From: Deltaproteobacteria bacterium
GTDB lineage: Bacteria; Myxococcota_A; Polyangia; GCA-2747355; JADLHG01
Assembly: GCA_020848905.1 (NCBI GenBank)
Contig: JADLHG010000036.1
Coordinates: forward strand, 21,285 to 85,284
DNA: 64,000 nt
Direction: 5' to 3'
The first letter of the stretch is position 1, and each line of letters starts with the position of its first letter. Position numbers and translations under genes: made by a program. A model generated the notes under the pieces. It was not told where the DNA came from. It worked only from the letters and a program-made list of their open reading frames with translations, and made no database searches. Below are positions 1 to 9,028 of the stretch, piece by piece.

Positions 1-811
1 CCGGCCTCATCTCGAGGTAGGCAGGTCGACGCACGAGGACGCGGATCACGGCCTCTCGAGCCGCTGGGCCGAGCGTGGACCAGAGCCGCGACTCGCACGC
101 GCCCTTCACGTTCTGGACGAGCTGAGAGCCGTTGCCGGAGGCCTCGACGACCCTGGTGAGCACCTCCTGCTGCAGCGGTCGGCCGAGCTCGGCCCACCTG
201 GGCCACTCGACGAGCGACCGCACCGTTCCGAGCGAGCGGAGCGCGGCGACGGGATTGGCCGTCTTCAGCGCGTCGGCCTCCCCCGCTTCGAGCTTGGCCT
301 TGACGGAGTCGACCCCGTGGCGGTTCCTGACGCCCGTGTTGAAGAACAGGCGTTCGAAGGGGCTCGCGCTTGCGAAGGCAGGGGTGGCGAGGAACTTCGC
401 GAAGAGGTCGAGCTCGCCGCTGTAGAGCATCCCGGCGGTGAGGTCGGACAGGTACTGCGAGCGATCGTTCCACGCCACGGCGGAGAGCGCCCCGATCAGG
501 TGGTCGACCAGGCCCGGGGTGACCTTCGGCTTGCGCAGACCCGCGACCGAGCCCGTGACCGCCGGGTTGTGTCCCTCGCGGCGGAGGAGAGTGCGGAAGA
601 GCTGCTGCTGCGTAAACGGGAGGCGCTGAAAGACCAGGGAGGCCTCGAGCCGCTCGAGGGCTGCCGAGGCGTTGCGGCGCTGCGCGAGGGCCTCGAGGCC
701 GGTGACGCGCCGGAAGGTCTTCACGAGCCCGGTCTTGGCCTGGACGTTCGTGAAGGAGAGGGCAGACGCGAGCAGCAGCAGCGCGGCGAGCGCGCTTCGG
801 GCCTGTAACAT
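1..811 (-). CDS. Exported protein of unknown function (3' end outside window)
   Basis: Reading the minus strand from an ATG at 811 gives an uninterrupted frame to the window edge (about 270 residues), so the gene is cut and its C-terminus is missing. The start is preceded by GAGGTAGG at normal distance. The N-terminus (MLQARSALAALLLLASALS, then NVQA-K) is a typical Sec signal peptide with a cleavage site near residue 25, so the product is probably periplasmic or secreted. The mature part is alpha-helical, rich in Leu, Ala and Arg, with no transmembrane segment and no motif I recognise. It is divergent from the amidase gene starting at 1035, with 223 bases between them. It is one of about a dozen exported proteins of unknown function in this window. 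Confidence 0.8.
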   Translation of the reverse strand, partial: MLQARSALAALLLLASALSFTNVQAKTGLVKTFRRVTGLEALAQRRNASAALERLEASLVFQRLPFTQQQLFRTLLRREGHNPAVTGSVAGLRKPKVTPGLVDHLIGALSAVAWNDRSQYLSDLTAGMLYSGELDLFAKFLATPAFASASPFERLFFNTGVRNRHGVDSVKAKLEAGEADALKTANPVAALRSLGTVRSLVEWPRWAELGRPLQQEVLTRVVEASGNGSQLVQNVKGACESRLWSTLGPAAREAVIRVLVRRPAYLEMRP

Positions 812-964
812 GACCTACCTCGGAGCTGGCGTTGCAGCAGCTCACTGCACGCGGCGTGCCGCGGGAGAGCTTCGTTATCTGCGTGGAACTGCGGGGGACG
901 CCCGGAGCATGGGGTCAGGTGACCCGGCCAGCCCGGCTCCGGGTCGGGCTGCTGCGGGTCGGCC

Positions 965-994
965 TTGTTCGCCAGCGAGACCGCGCCGTATACT
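965..994 (+). promoter_or_regulatory. Candidate sigma-70 type promoter for the amidase-aminotransferase-radical SAM genes
   Basis: A -35-like TTGTTC (965-970) and a -10-like TATACT (989-994) are separated by 18 bases. TATACT matches the consensus at five of six positions and stands out in the G+C-rich surroundings. It would start transcription near 1001, about 34 bases upstream of the ATG at 1035. Seen by eye only; no expression evidence. Confidence 0.5.
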
Positions 995-1034
995 GCGCCC
1001 CTCGAATTTACCCCCGCTCCACGAGGTGCTGACC

Positions 1035-1907
<873 letters not shown>

Positions 1908-1935
1908 CCCGCGCCGAACAGGAAGGACGACCGCC

Positions 1936-3234
1936 GTGCCTGATAGCAAGCTGACCTCGCAGCAGATCCGCGACAAGCAGAAGGAGTTCCTCTTCCCCTG
2001 CGTGATCACCTATTACAAGGAGCCCCTGGTGATGGCCAAGGGGCAGGGGACGCGCCTCTGGGATCACGACGGCAAGGAGTACCTCGACTTCTTCGGCGGG
2101 ATTTTGACCGTCTCGCTCGGACACTGCGAGCCGCGCGTTAACCAGCGCATCGCCCAGCAGGTGCTCGAGCTGCAGCACGTCTCGACGCTCTACCCGACGG
2201 CGCAGCAGGTCACGCTGGCCGAGCGGCTCGCGCACCTTACGCCGGGACGGCTGAAGAAGTGCTTCTTCACCAGCTCCGGCACCGAGGCCGACGAGACCGC
2301 GGTGCTCCTCGCCGAGCTGCACACCGGGAACCAGGAGCTCGTGGTGCTGCGGCACGCCTACGCCGGGCGCTCGATGCTGGCCATGAACATCACGGGGCAC
2401 GCCCCCTGGCGGCTCGTCGCCTCGAAGGTGGCGACGGTCAAGCACCTCGCCGCGCCGTACTGCTACCGCTGCCCGTTCGGCCAGACCTATCCCGGCTGCG
2501 GGGTGCGCTGCGCGAAGGACCTCGAGGAGCTGATCAAGACCACGACCTGCGGGCGCATCTCGGCCTTCATGGCCGAGCCGATCCTCGGGGTCGGGGGCTT
2601 CATCACGCCGCCCCCCGAGTACTTCCAGATCGCCGTCGAGATCACGCGGAAGCACGGCGGGGTCTTCATCTGCGACGAGGTGCAGACCGGCTTCGGCCGC
2701 ACGGGAGATCACTGGTGCGGGATCGAGCACTACGGGGTCGAGCCCGAGATCATGACCTTCGCCAAGGGGATCGCGAACGGCTCGCCGATGGGGGCGACGA
2801 TCGCCACCCCCGAGGTGGCCGACTCCTTCAAGGGGCTCTCGATCTCCACCTTCGGCGGCAACCCGGTCTCGGACGCCGCGGCGCTCGGGACGATCGAGGT
2901 GATGGAGCAGGAAGAGATCCCGAAGCGGTCGCGGCGGCTCGGCGACAAGCTGCGTGCGGGGCTCGAGGCGCTGCAGAAGCGCTTCGACTTCATCGGCGAG
3001 GTGCGCGGCAAGGGGCTGATGCAGGCCATCGAGCTCGTGAACAGCCACCAGACCCGCGAGCCGGCGGCGGAGCGCACGAACGCGCTGATGGAGGCGTCGA
3101 AGGCGCGTGGCCTGCTCATCGGCAAGGGGGGGCTCCACGGCAACGTGCTGCGCATCGCGCCGCCGATGCTCATCGACGAGGCCGCGCTCGACGACGGGCT
3201 GAAGCGGCTCGGGGAGTCGCTCGCCGCGATCTAG
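1936..3234 (+). CDS. Class III PLP-dependent aminotransferase (AGXT2-like, probably beta-amino acid:pyruvate or glyoxylate)
   Basis: 432 residues from a GTG start preceded by AGGAAGGA. The fold-type I, class III signature is clear: a cofactor-binding GTEADETA segment, the ICDEVQTGFGRTG motif, and the Schiff-base lysine K277 in TFAKGIANGSPMGA. The Cys-rich insert CYRCPFGQTYPGCGVRC is also found in alanine-glyoxylate aminotransferase 2 and relatives, which transaminate beta-alanine, 3-aminoisobutyrate and dimethylarginine. It directly follows the ureidopropionase-like gene, whose product would be beta-alanine or 3-aminoisobutyrate, so oxidation of those to semialdehydes is a sensible role. An ornithine/GABA-type aminotransferase cannot be excluded. 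Cytosolic; probably cotranscribed with both neighbours. Confidence 0.88.
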   Translation: MPDSKLTSQQIRDKQKEFLFPCVITYYKEPLVMAKGQGTRLWDHDGKEYLDFFGGILTVSLGHCEPRVNQRIAQQVLELQHVSTLYPTAQQVTLAERLAHLTPGRLKKCFFTSSGTEADETAVLLAELHTGNQELVVLRHAYAGRSMLAMNITGHAPWRLVASKVATVKHLAAPYCYRCPFGQTYPGCGVRCAKDLEELIKTTTCGRISAFMAEPILGVGGFITPPPEYFQIAVEITRKHGGVFICDEVQTGFGRTGDHWCGIEHYGVEPEIMTFAKGIANGSPMGATIATPEVADSFKGLSISTFGGNPVSDAAALGTIEVMEQEEIPKRSRRLGDKLRAGLEALQKRFDFIGEVRGKGLMQAIELVNSHQTREPAAERTNALMEASKARGLLIGKGGLHGNVLRIAPPMLIDEAALDDGLKRLGESLAAI

Positions 3235-3262
3235 TCCTTCCGTCGCGCGGAGGTGCGCGTTC

Positions 3263-4180
3263 ATGCCCGCGACTCCGGTCCCCACGATCTCCTACGACGG
3301 CGTCGAGATCCCCGACTACGGGGAGCGGCTCTACCCCTACGGCATCCTCGAGGTCACGCGGCACTGCAACCTGCGCTGCAAGACCTGCTTCTTCTTTCAG
3401 GCCTTCGCGCACGAGGAGGGGGACGTCGCCGACGCCGAGCTCGTGGCCAAGCTCAAGGCCCTCGCGAAGCGGCACCGCATCAAGTTCATGTCCTGGGTCG
3501 GAGGCGAGCCGCTCCTCCGCAAGCGCGTGGTCGAGCACGCCGCCGAGATCGTCCCTGGCAACGTCATCTTCACCAACGGGACCGTAGCCCTCCCCGACTG
3601 GCCGGTGACCTTCGCCGTCTCGCTCGACGGGCTCGAAGAGGTCAACGACGCCATCCGGGGGACGGGGGTCTTCGAGCGCGCCCGTCGCACCATCGCCCAG
3701 GCTCCGCGCCGGGTGCTGGTGCAGACGGTGGTCTCGCGGCGAAACCTGGACGTCCTGCCCGCCTTCACCGACGAGCTCGCCGGCTGGCCCAAGGTGGCGG
3801 GGGTGATCTTCAGCATCTACGTGCCGCAGCAGGGGGACGCGAGCGGGCTGGCCTTCGAGCTCTCGGCGCGCGATGAGCTCCTCGATCGCCTCCTCGAGCT
3901 CAAGCGCCGGCACGGGGCCTTCGTGGTCAACGAGGAGGCCGCCCTCGACCTGGCGCGGCCGGCGACCTGTCGCGAGGTCACCGACCGCTGCGACATGCGC
4001 GAGAACTCGCTCGCGCTCGACTACCGCCTCGAGCGACGCACCCCGTGCTGCTACGGCGAGAAGGTGGACTGCGATCTCTGTGCGGCACCGACTCCCTTCA
4101 GCCTCGCCGCGCGCGCCCGGGGGCTCGTCTCCGGCACCGATCACCTGGCCGAGACGATCCGCCGACTCGGCCAGCGCTGA
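3263..4180 (+). CDS. Radical SAM protein with extra C-terminal cysteines, function unknown
   Basis: 305 residues; ATG preceded by GCGGAGGTG. The radical SAM cluster motif CxxxCxxC is at C35, C39 and C42 (TRHCNLRCKTC), and a GGEPLL segment follows, as in the SAM-binding strand of MoaA/NirJ/anSME-like proteins. The C-terminal third has several further cysteines (ATCREVTDRCDM, TPCCYGEKVDCDLC), so an auxiliary Fe-S cluster is likely. It starts 28 bases after the aminotransferase and probably shares its transcript. Neither the pathway nor the substrate can be read from the sequence; a role in modifying a peptide, a cofactor or a small molecule is equally open. Family assignment is secure, function is not. 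Confidence 0.8.
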   Translation: MPATPVPTISYDGVEIPDYGERLYPYGILEVTRHCNLRCKTCFFFQAFAHEEGDVADAELVAKLKALAKRHRIKFMSWVGGEPLLRKRVVEHAAEIVPGNVIFTNGTVALPDWPVTFAVSLDGLEEVNDAIRGTGVFERARRTIAQAPRRVLVQTVVSRRNLDVLPAFTDELAGWPKVAGVIFSIYVPQQGDASGLAFELSARDELLDRLLELKRRHGAFVVNEEAALDLARPATCREVTDRCDMRENSLALDYRLERRTPCCYGEKVDCDLCAAPTPFSLAARARGLVSGTDHLAETIRRLGQR

Positions 4181-4483
4181 CGCCACCGCTGCTGGTCACG
4201 CCCGCTCCACTGCACACGACAGGCAGCAGCCGCGTCGCGCGAGTATGTCGCGACGTTCCCCTTTCGGAGCGCTCCCGAAATCGAGTGTCGCGACGCTCGT
4301 CGAGTGGACCGCCACCTGCCAGGGAAAAACATCACAGCAAATCATTCCGGGGTCTTTGCCTTCCAGCAGCTGCTGGCCCTCTCCTTGCTATTTCGGCCCG
4401 TCGGAGCCTTTTCGTCGGCTTCGCGGTGACACGAACGACGGCGAACCGAGAGCCGGTTCGTCGACTGAGGAGGAGAGAGAGCC
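4181..4483. other. Intergenic region with palindrome and direct repeats, no gene seen
   Basis: This 303-base gap is more A+T-rich than its flanks. It holds two copies of TGTCGCGACG (4246-4255 and 4286-4295, 40 bases apart; the core GTCGCGAC is itself a palindrome) and a perfect 14-base palindrome CCAGCAGCTGCTGG at 4363-4376. These look like binding sites in front of the exported-protein gene at 4484, whose start is preceded by a strong GAGGAGAGAGAG. I found no convincing -35/-10 pair and no coding frame with a plausible start. Confidence 0.4.
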
Positions 4484-5806
4484 ATGCTTCGAACGACAGC
4501 TACCCGCGGCGGCAAGCCGCGATGGACCCTGGGCCACGCCGTGGTGATCCTGGCCAGCGCCGCGACGTTGCTCTTGCCGGCGCTCGCGAACGCGCGGGCG
4601 GCCGAGCCCAACTGCCCGAACGGCGGACTCGTGGCCGCCGACGGTCGTCTGCAGGCGCAGCCGCTCCAGCAGGTGCTCGTACGCTCGTGGAACGGGCGGC
4701 GCCTGCCCCCGCAGCTCGTGGTGCAGCCGGTGCAGGTGGCGAACCCGCGTTTCCCGGCGCGCGCTCTGGACCCGATGGCGGTCTACCTGCGCGGCTGCCA
4801 GCCCGAGACGCGCATCAGCGTCGGGCGTCAGCGCACCTCGGCTGCGGCGCAGATCCCCGGAAGCGGTCGCATCGAGAGCTGCGACCAGGCGCGCGGGATC
4901 GCCGAGGCGGCGGCGCGCTACGTGAACGTGCTCGAGTTCGTCACGGGCAACGCGGGGATCAACGAGCCGGCCGTGCTCATCACGCACAACCCGCAGCACG
5001 TCTTCTGGCCGAACAGCATCTACAAGATCGAGGGGACCACGCGCGACGGTCAGCGCATCCCGACGGTCACCGGCCTCGTGGCGGGCCTTCCGCAGCAGCA
5101 GGAGACCCGCTTCGACCACTACACGCAGCGCCAGGAGAACTACCGCGTCTCGGGTGACCTCCTCCCGTCGGCTCGCGCGTGGCTGCGGCCGGGCAACCTC
5201 TACGCGAGCGAGCCCACGCAGAACCAGGCCCAGATCAACGAAGGTCGGGCTCTGCTCCAGTCCTCCGAGGAGAAGGCGAACCGCGCCCAGGAGCAGCAGG
5301 TGGCGTATGACGCCGAGTACGCCAAGGCACGTGCCCGGCAGCCCTACGACCAGAACATCGTCAACGCTTACCCGAACCAGATCCAGACGCTGCGCAACGA
5401 GGCCAACAACGAGCGCGCCCGCGGCCAGGCGGCGGTGCAGGAGGGCGAGCGCATTCGCGTGAACGTGCTCTCGCTCGCCGCGACTCCGGCCCACGCGGCG
5501 GTGACCCATGCCAACCGGCGCCTGCGCAACGAGAACGCCCCGCTCAACGTCGCGAACGGCGTCACCGAGGGGTACCACGGCTTCAGCATGCTCTCGGTGG
5601 GCGGGCTGGCCCGCGACCTCGTGGACACCACGGTGCGCTTCGGCGCGGTGGCCGGTCAGCAGAACGGCTCGGCCCGCACCGTCACCTGGCGCGTTCCCGA
5701 CGGGGCGAACCAGCGCCACTCCTTCATCATGGAGGGCGTCCGGTACTTCGCCGTCCAGGTGGAAAACGAGCAGCAGCTGAACGACGCCGTGCAAGAGCGG
5801 TACTAG
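4484..5806 (+). CDS. Exported protein of unknown function with a coiled-coil segment
   Basis: 440 residues. A long N-region with two arginines and a lysine, followed by VVILASAATLLLPALANARA, makes a signal peptide cleaved near residue 38. The mature protein begins with a Pro/Gln-rich stretch with two cysteines and goes on to a segment with a conserved-looking VLITHNPQHVFWPNSIYKIEG. A region of about 75 residues rich in Glu, Gln, Ala and Arg (roughly 245-325) is predicted by eye as coiled coil. No enzyme motif is recognised. The strong ribosome-binding site and the repeat-rich upstream region suggest regulated, possibly abundant expression. A G+C-rich hairpin lies 24 bases after the stop, so it is probably a single-gene unit. 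Confidence 0.75.
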   Translation: MLRTTATRGGKPRWTLGHAVVILASAATLLLPALANARAAEPNCPNGGLVAADGRLQAQPLQQVLVRSWNGRRLPPQLVVQPVQVANPRFPARALDPMAVYLRGCQPETRISVGRQRTSAAAQIPGSGRIESCDQARGIAEAAARYVNVLEFVTGNAGINEPAVLITHNPQHVFWPNSIYKIEGTTRDGQRIPTVTGLVAGLPQQQETRFDHYTQRQENYRVSGDLLPSARAWLRPGNLYASEPTQNQAQINEGRALLQSSEEKANRAQEQQVAYDAEYAKARARQPYDQNIVNAYPNQIQTLRNEANNERARGQAAVQEGERIRVNVLSLAATPAHAAVTHANRRLRNENAPLNVANGVTEGYHGFSMLSVGGLARDLVDTTVRFGAVAGQQNGSARTVTWRVPDGANQRHSFIMEGVRYFAVQVENEQQLNDAVQERY

Positions 5807-5829
5807 AAGGCTTCGCCCCTCCCTCCCTG

Positions 5830-5851
5830 GACCCGCCGGCTCGCGCGGGTC
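5830..5851 (+). terminator. Candidate hairpin terminator after the exported-protein gene
   Basis: GACCCGC and GCGGGTC form a perfect 7-base stem around an 8-base loop, 23 bases after the stop at 5806. There is only GTTCT after it rather than a real T-run, so it may be a weak or Rho-assisted terminator. Confidence 0.4.
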
Positions 5852-5997
5852 GTTCTCCAAGAAAAGTTAAGCAATTCAGCGCCTCTACAGGCGACGACCG
5901 TTCTCTGCAACGATCGGCCGCCTCGCGTTCTCACTTGGTGGGTCGGCGAGCGGCCGGCCCGTGTCACGATGCGCTCCGTGCAGGTGGATGACCCCCG

Positions 5998-6609
5998 ATG
6001 GGCCACGAGCTGAAGGTGCTCCCGGGCGGCGAGGCCGCGATCGTCGAGGAGAAGCTACTCGACGACGACCTCATGCGCCTCGTGCGGCGCGGGGTGGAGT
6101 CGGCCTTCGCGGCGCTCATCCGAAGGCACCAGGCGCTCGTTCTGGGGTACGCCACGCGCTTTTTCGGGGACGGCCAGCTCGGACGCGAGGTCGCGCAGGA
6201 GGTGTTCCTCGTGGTGTGGGGCGAGCGCCAGAGCTACGAGCCGCAGGGCCGCTTCCGCTCCTACCTGATGACGCTGGCCCACCACCGCTGCCACGTCGTG
6301 GCCCGACAGCGGCGGAGCGGTGCCGCGAAGGTGGCAGCTCTTCAGGTGGAGGGGACGGCCCTGTCGGGCGGGGAGGAGGCCACGGCTCTCGGTCAGCTCC
6401 TCGCGGCGGAGCGGCAGGCGGAGCTCGCGCGCGCCCTGCTCGGGCTCGACGACAAGACCCGCGCGGCGCTGTCGCTGCGCTTCTCGGGCGAGCTCTCCTA
6501 CGAGGAGATGTCGGCGGTGACCGGTCTTCCGGAAGGGACGCTCAAGGCGCAGGTCTGTCGCGGGTTGAGAAAGCTCCACGAGCGGCTGTTCGCCGAGGAG
6601 GGCCCATGA
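5998..6609 (+). CDS. ECF-type RNA polymerase sigma factor
   Basis: 203 residues. Sigma region 2 is at about residues 25-95 (DDDLMRLVRRGVESAFAALIRRHQ, then FLVVWGERQSY and FRSYLMTLAHHRC) and region 4 at about 135-195 (LSLRFSGELSYEEMSAVTG followed by LPEGTLKAQVCRGLRKLHERL, the helix-turn-helix that reads the -35 element). There is no region 1.1 or 3, as expected for group 4 sigma factors. The stop overlaps the start of the zinc-finger anti-sigma gene by four bases, so the two are translationally coupled and the sigma factor is likely held inactive by that partner. The operon continues into a caspase homologue and Cys-rich lipoproteins, its likely output genes. It may regulate its own promoter in 5852-5997. 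Confidence 0.9.
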   Translation: MGHELKVLPGGEAAIVEEKLLDDDLMRLVRRGVESAFAALIRRHQALVLGYATRFFGDGQLGREVAQEVFLVVWGERQSYEPQGRFRSYLMTLAHHRCHVVARQRRSGAAKVAALQVEGTALSGGEEATALGQLLAAERQAELARALLGLDDKTRAALSLRFSGELSYEEMSAVTGLPEGTLKAQVCRGLRKLHERLFAEEGP

Positions 6610-7478
6610 GCTGCGTGACGGTGGACCGGCTGATCCAGCACCTGGATGGCGAGCTGTCGGTGAACGACGCCCGGGGTCTGGAGGAGCACCTCGTCGGGTG
6701 CGCCGCGTGTCGGCGGCGGAGGGAGGAGCTGGCCGCGCTGGTGCGCGGGCTCGGGCCGGAGTCCCGCGAGGCGCAGGCGGAGGATCTGTCGGGCGCGGTG
6801 CTCGCGCGCGTCCGCGCCGGGGAGCGGGTGGAAGGACCCGAGCTGCGCGCTCGTACCGCCGGCGCGCGTGCGAGGCGGTGGATCCCGGTCGCGGTCGGGG
6901 GTGCCCTGGCGCTGGCCGCGGCGGCGCTCCTCGCCCTGCGCCTCCGGGAGCCGAGCCCGGGGCTACCGGGGGCCGGGTCGGGGAGCTTCTCGGTGCGCGG
7001 CGGCGGCTCGCTCGAAACCGAGCGCTGGCTTGCGCTGTGGGTCTACCGGCGGGTAGAAGGAACCCGGCGCTACGCGCCCGTGGAAGGACCGATCCGGAGC
7101 CACGAGCGACTCGTCTTCGGCGTGCGAAACGGGGAAGGACGTTATCGCCACCTGATGCTCGTGGCTGTGGACGCGACGGGGCAGGTCTATTGGTACTACC
7201 CGGCCTACGAGCACAAGGGGAGCGATCCGACGAGCATCCCCCTCGGGCGGGGCAGGGTGGAGTTGCCCGCCGAGATCGAGCACCGGCTGAGCCCCGGGCG
7301 CTTGCGGTTCTTCGCCCTCTTCTCGGTGGAGCCGCTCAAGGTCTCCGCGGTGGAGGCCGAGCTCCGGCGCGCGCGAGCGAGCCGGAAGGACCCGACCGCG
7401 CTCACGCGCCTCGAGCTTCCCGGGGTCGCGCAGCTCACGCGCGTCTTCGAGGTGCAGGGGGCGCGCGAGGGACCGTGA
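6606..7478 (+). CDS. Membrane anti-sigma factor with zinc-finger and DUF4384-like periplasmic domain
   Basis: 290 residues, ATGA overlap with the sigma gene. The N-terminal anti-sigma zinc finger is visible (C3, H28, C32, C35; EEHLVGCAAC), as in ZAS proteins that bind ECF factors. One transmembrane helix lies at about 93-113 (WIPVAVGGALALAAAALLAL). The outer part (about 135-240) contains WLALWVYRR and a segment around YRHLMLVAVDATGQVYWYYP that resembles DUF4384, a domain often found next to bacterial caspases. The topology is cytosolic sigma-binding domain, membrane helix, periplasmic sensor. The caspase gene starts within its stop codon (GTGA). Release could be by proteolysis or by ligand sensing; the sequence does not say. 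Confidence 0.85.
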   Translation: MSCVTVDRLIQHLDGELSVNDARGLEEHLVGCAACRRRREELAALVRGLGPESREAQAEDLSGAVLARVRAGERVEGPELRARTAGARARRWIPVAVGGALALAAAALLALRLREPSPGLPGAGSGSFSVRGGGSLETERWLALWVYRRVEGTRRYAPVEGPIRSHERLVFGVRNGEGRYRHLMLVAVDATGQVYWYYPAYEHKGSDPTSIPLGRGRVELPAEIEHRLSPGRLRFFALFSVEPLKVSAVEAELRRARASRKDPTALTRLELPGVAQLTRVFEVQGAREGP

Positions 7479-9028
7479 GAGCGGGTGCGCTCATCGTCCT
7501 CTCCCTCGTGGCTGCGGCGCTGGTCGCCGCGCGGCCCGGTTCCGTCGCCGCGGTGACCCCGACGCGTGCGCCGGCCCTCTTCGCGCTGGTCGTGGGCTAC
7601 AACCGTGCCCCCGACCGCAGCCTGCCTTCCTTGCAGTACGCCGACGACGACGCGGTTCGCAACGTCGAGCTCCTGCGCTCCCTCGGGGCCGAGACGGTGC
7701 TGCTCACCGAGCTGGACCGCGCGACCCGCGAGCTCCATCCGGAGGCGAGGCCTACCGCGCCACGGCGGCCGGAGCTCGAGGCCGCGCTCGGGGCGCTGAA
7801 CGAGCGCATCGCGGCGGCTCGGGCGAGCGGACGCCCGACGGTCTTCTACTTCTTCTACACGGGGCATGGGGACGTGCGGGACGGTGAGGGGTTCCTGCAG
7901 CTCGCCGACGGCGGCTTCACCCGTTCGGCGCTGCGACGGCTGCTCGCGGCCTGCCGCGCCCAGGTGATCCACGTGGTGGTGGACGCCTGCAAGTCGTACT
8001 TCGCGGTCTTCGAGCGCGGGCCGGGCGGGGTGCGGCGGCCGGCCGCGGGGTCCTTTCTGCCGCCCGATCCCGAGGTGCCGGCGCACGCGGGCTTCGTGCT
8101 CTCCACCTCGACCGCGAGCGACAGCCACGAATGGGAGGCCTTCCAGGGGGGAGTCTTCAGCCACGAGGTACGCTCGGCGCTTCGTGGGGCGGCGGATCTC
8201 GACGGGGATGGGCGCGTGACCTATGAGGAGGCGGCCGCGTTCATCTTCACTGCCAACCGCGCGGTGCCGAACGAGCGCTACCGACCGCGCTTCTTCGTGC
8301 GACCGCCGCGTGGCGCCTCCGCGACGGCCGCCGTGCTGAGCGACCTCCGTCGCGGAGCGGGACGGCGCCTCATCTTCGACGGACCGCGACGCAGCCACTT
8401 CACCGTCGAGGATGCCGCCGGAGTGCGTCTCGCGGACCTGCATCCCGGTACGAGCGCCGTGGCGCTGCTCGTGCCCGCCGTTGGCCAGCTCTACGTCCGC
8501 CGCCGCGGGAGCGGCGAGGAATACCTGCTCCCCGAGCGCTCGCCTGCCACGGTGCGGCTCTCGGGGCTCAGGAGCCAGCTCGCCACGGCCCGGGCCCGAG
8601 GGGCGGAGCACGAGGCCTTCCGGCGGCTCTTCCGGGACCCCTTCGACGGGGGCGCGCTGAGGAGCTATCGCGACCGCCCGGATGACAGCGCGGACGACCA
8701 TCTGCCGCGTCGCCCCTGGCAGACGTGGGCGAGACCGGCGCTCCTCGGCGCTGCGCTGGCCACGCTCACGTCGGCGGGGATCCTGACCGGGCTCGGGCTG
8801 CGGGAGCGCGGGCGAACGGACGAGACAACCTCGCAGCTCGACCGGATGGACGCCAACCGACGCATCGCGCGCTTCAACGCGGCCGCGGTGAGCTGCTACG
8901 CGCTGGGGGGTGCGGCAGCCGTCGGATATCTGCTCTGGCAGCTCTGGCCGGCGCGTCCTCCGGCGATCACGGTGACCCCGGCCTTCGGCGCAGGGGGCGC
9001 GGGGCTGCAGCTCGAGGGGCGCTACTGA
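7475..9028 (+). CDS. Caspase-family (peptidase C14-like) protein, exported and membrane-anchored
   Basis: 517 residues from a GTG that overlaps the anti-sigma stop. The N-terminus (GALIVLSLVAAALVAARPGS) is a signal peptide or anchor. The caspase fold spans about residues 30-280: it starts with FALVVGYN, the catalytic His is H131 in FYTGHGD and the catalytic Cys is C172 in VVVDACKS. An EF-hand-like loop (D241, D243, D245, R247, E252; LDGDGRVTYEE) lies near the end of the domain, as in several calcium-activated bacterial caspases. C-terminal helices at about 425-445 and 470-490 may span the membrane. With the signal sequence the protease domain would face the periplasm, whereas most studied caspases are cytosolic. 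It follows a sigma/anti-sigma pair and precedes two Cys-rich lipoproteins. Substrate unknown. Confidence 0.85.
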   Translation: MRAGALIVLSLVAAALVAARPGSVAAVTPTRAPALFALVVGYNRAPDRSLPSLQYADDDAVRNVELLRSLGAETVLLTELDRATRELHPEARPTAPRRPELEAALGALNERIAAARASGRPTVFYFFYTGHGDVRDGEGFLQLADGGFTRSALRRLLAACRAQVIHVVVDACKSYFAVFERGPGGVRRPAAGSFLPPDPEVPAHAGFVLSTSTASDSHEWEAFQGGVFSHEVRSALRGAADLDGDGRVTYEEAAAFIFTANRAVPNERYRPRFFVRPPRGASATAAVLSDLRRGAGRRLIFDGPRRSHFTVEDAAGVRLADLHPGTSAVALLVPAVGQLYVRRRGSGEEYLLPERSPATVRLSGLRSQLATARARGAEHEAFRRLFRDPFDGGALRSYRDRPDDSADDHLPRRPWQTWARPALLGAALATLTSAGILTGLGLRERGRTDETTSQLDRMDANRRIARFNAAAVSCYALGGAAAVGYLLWQLWPARPPAITVTPAFGAGGAGLQLEGRY

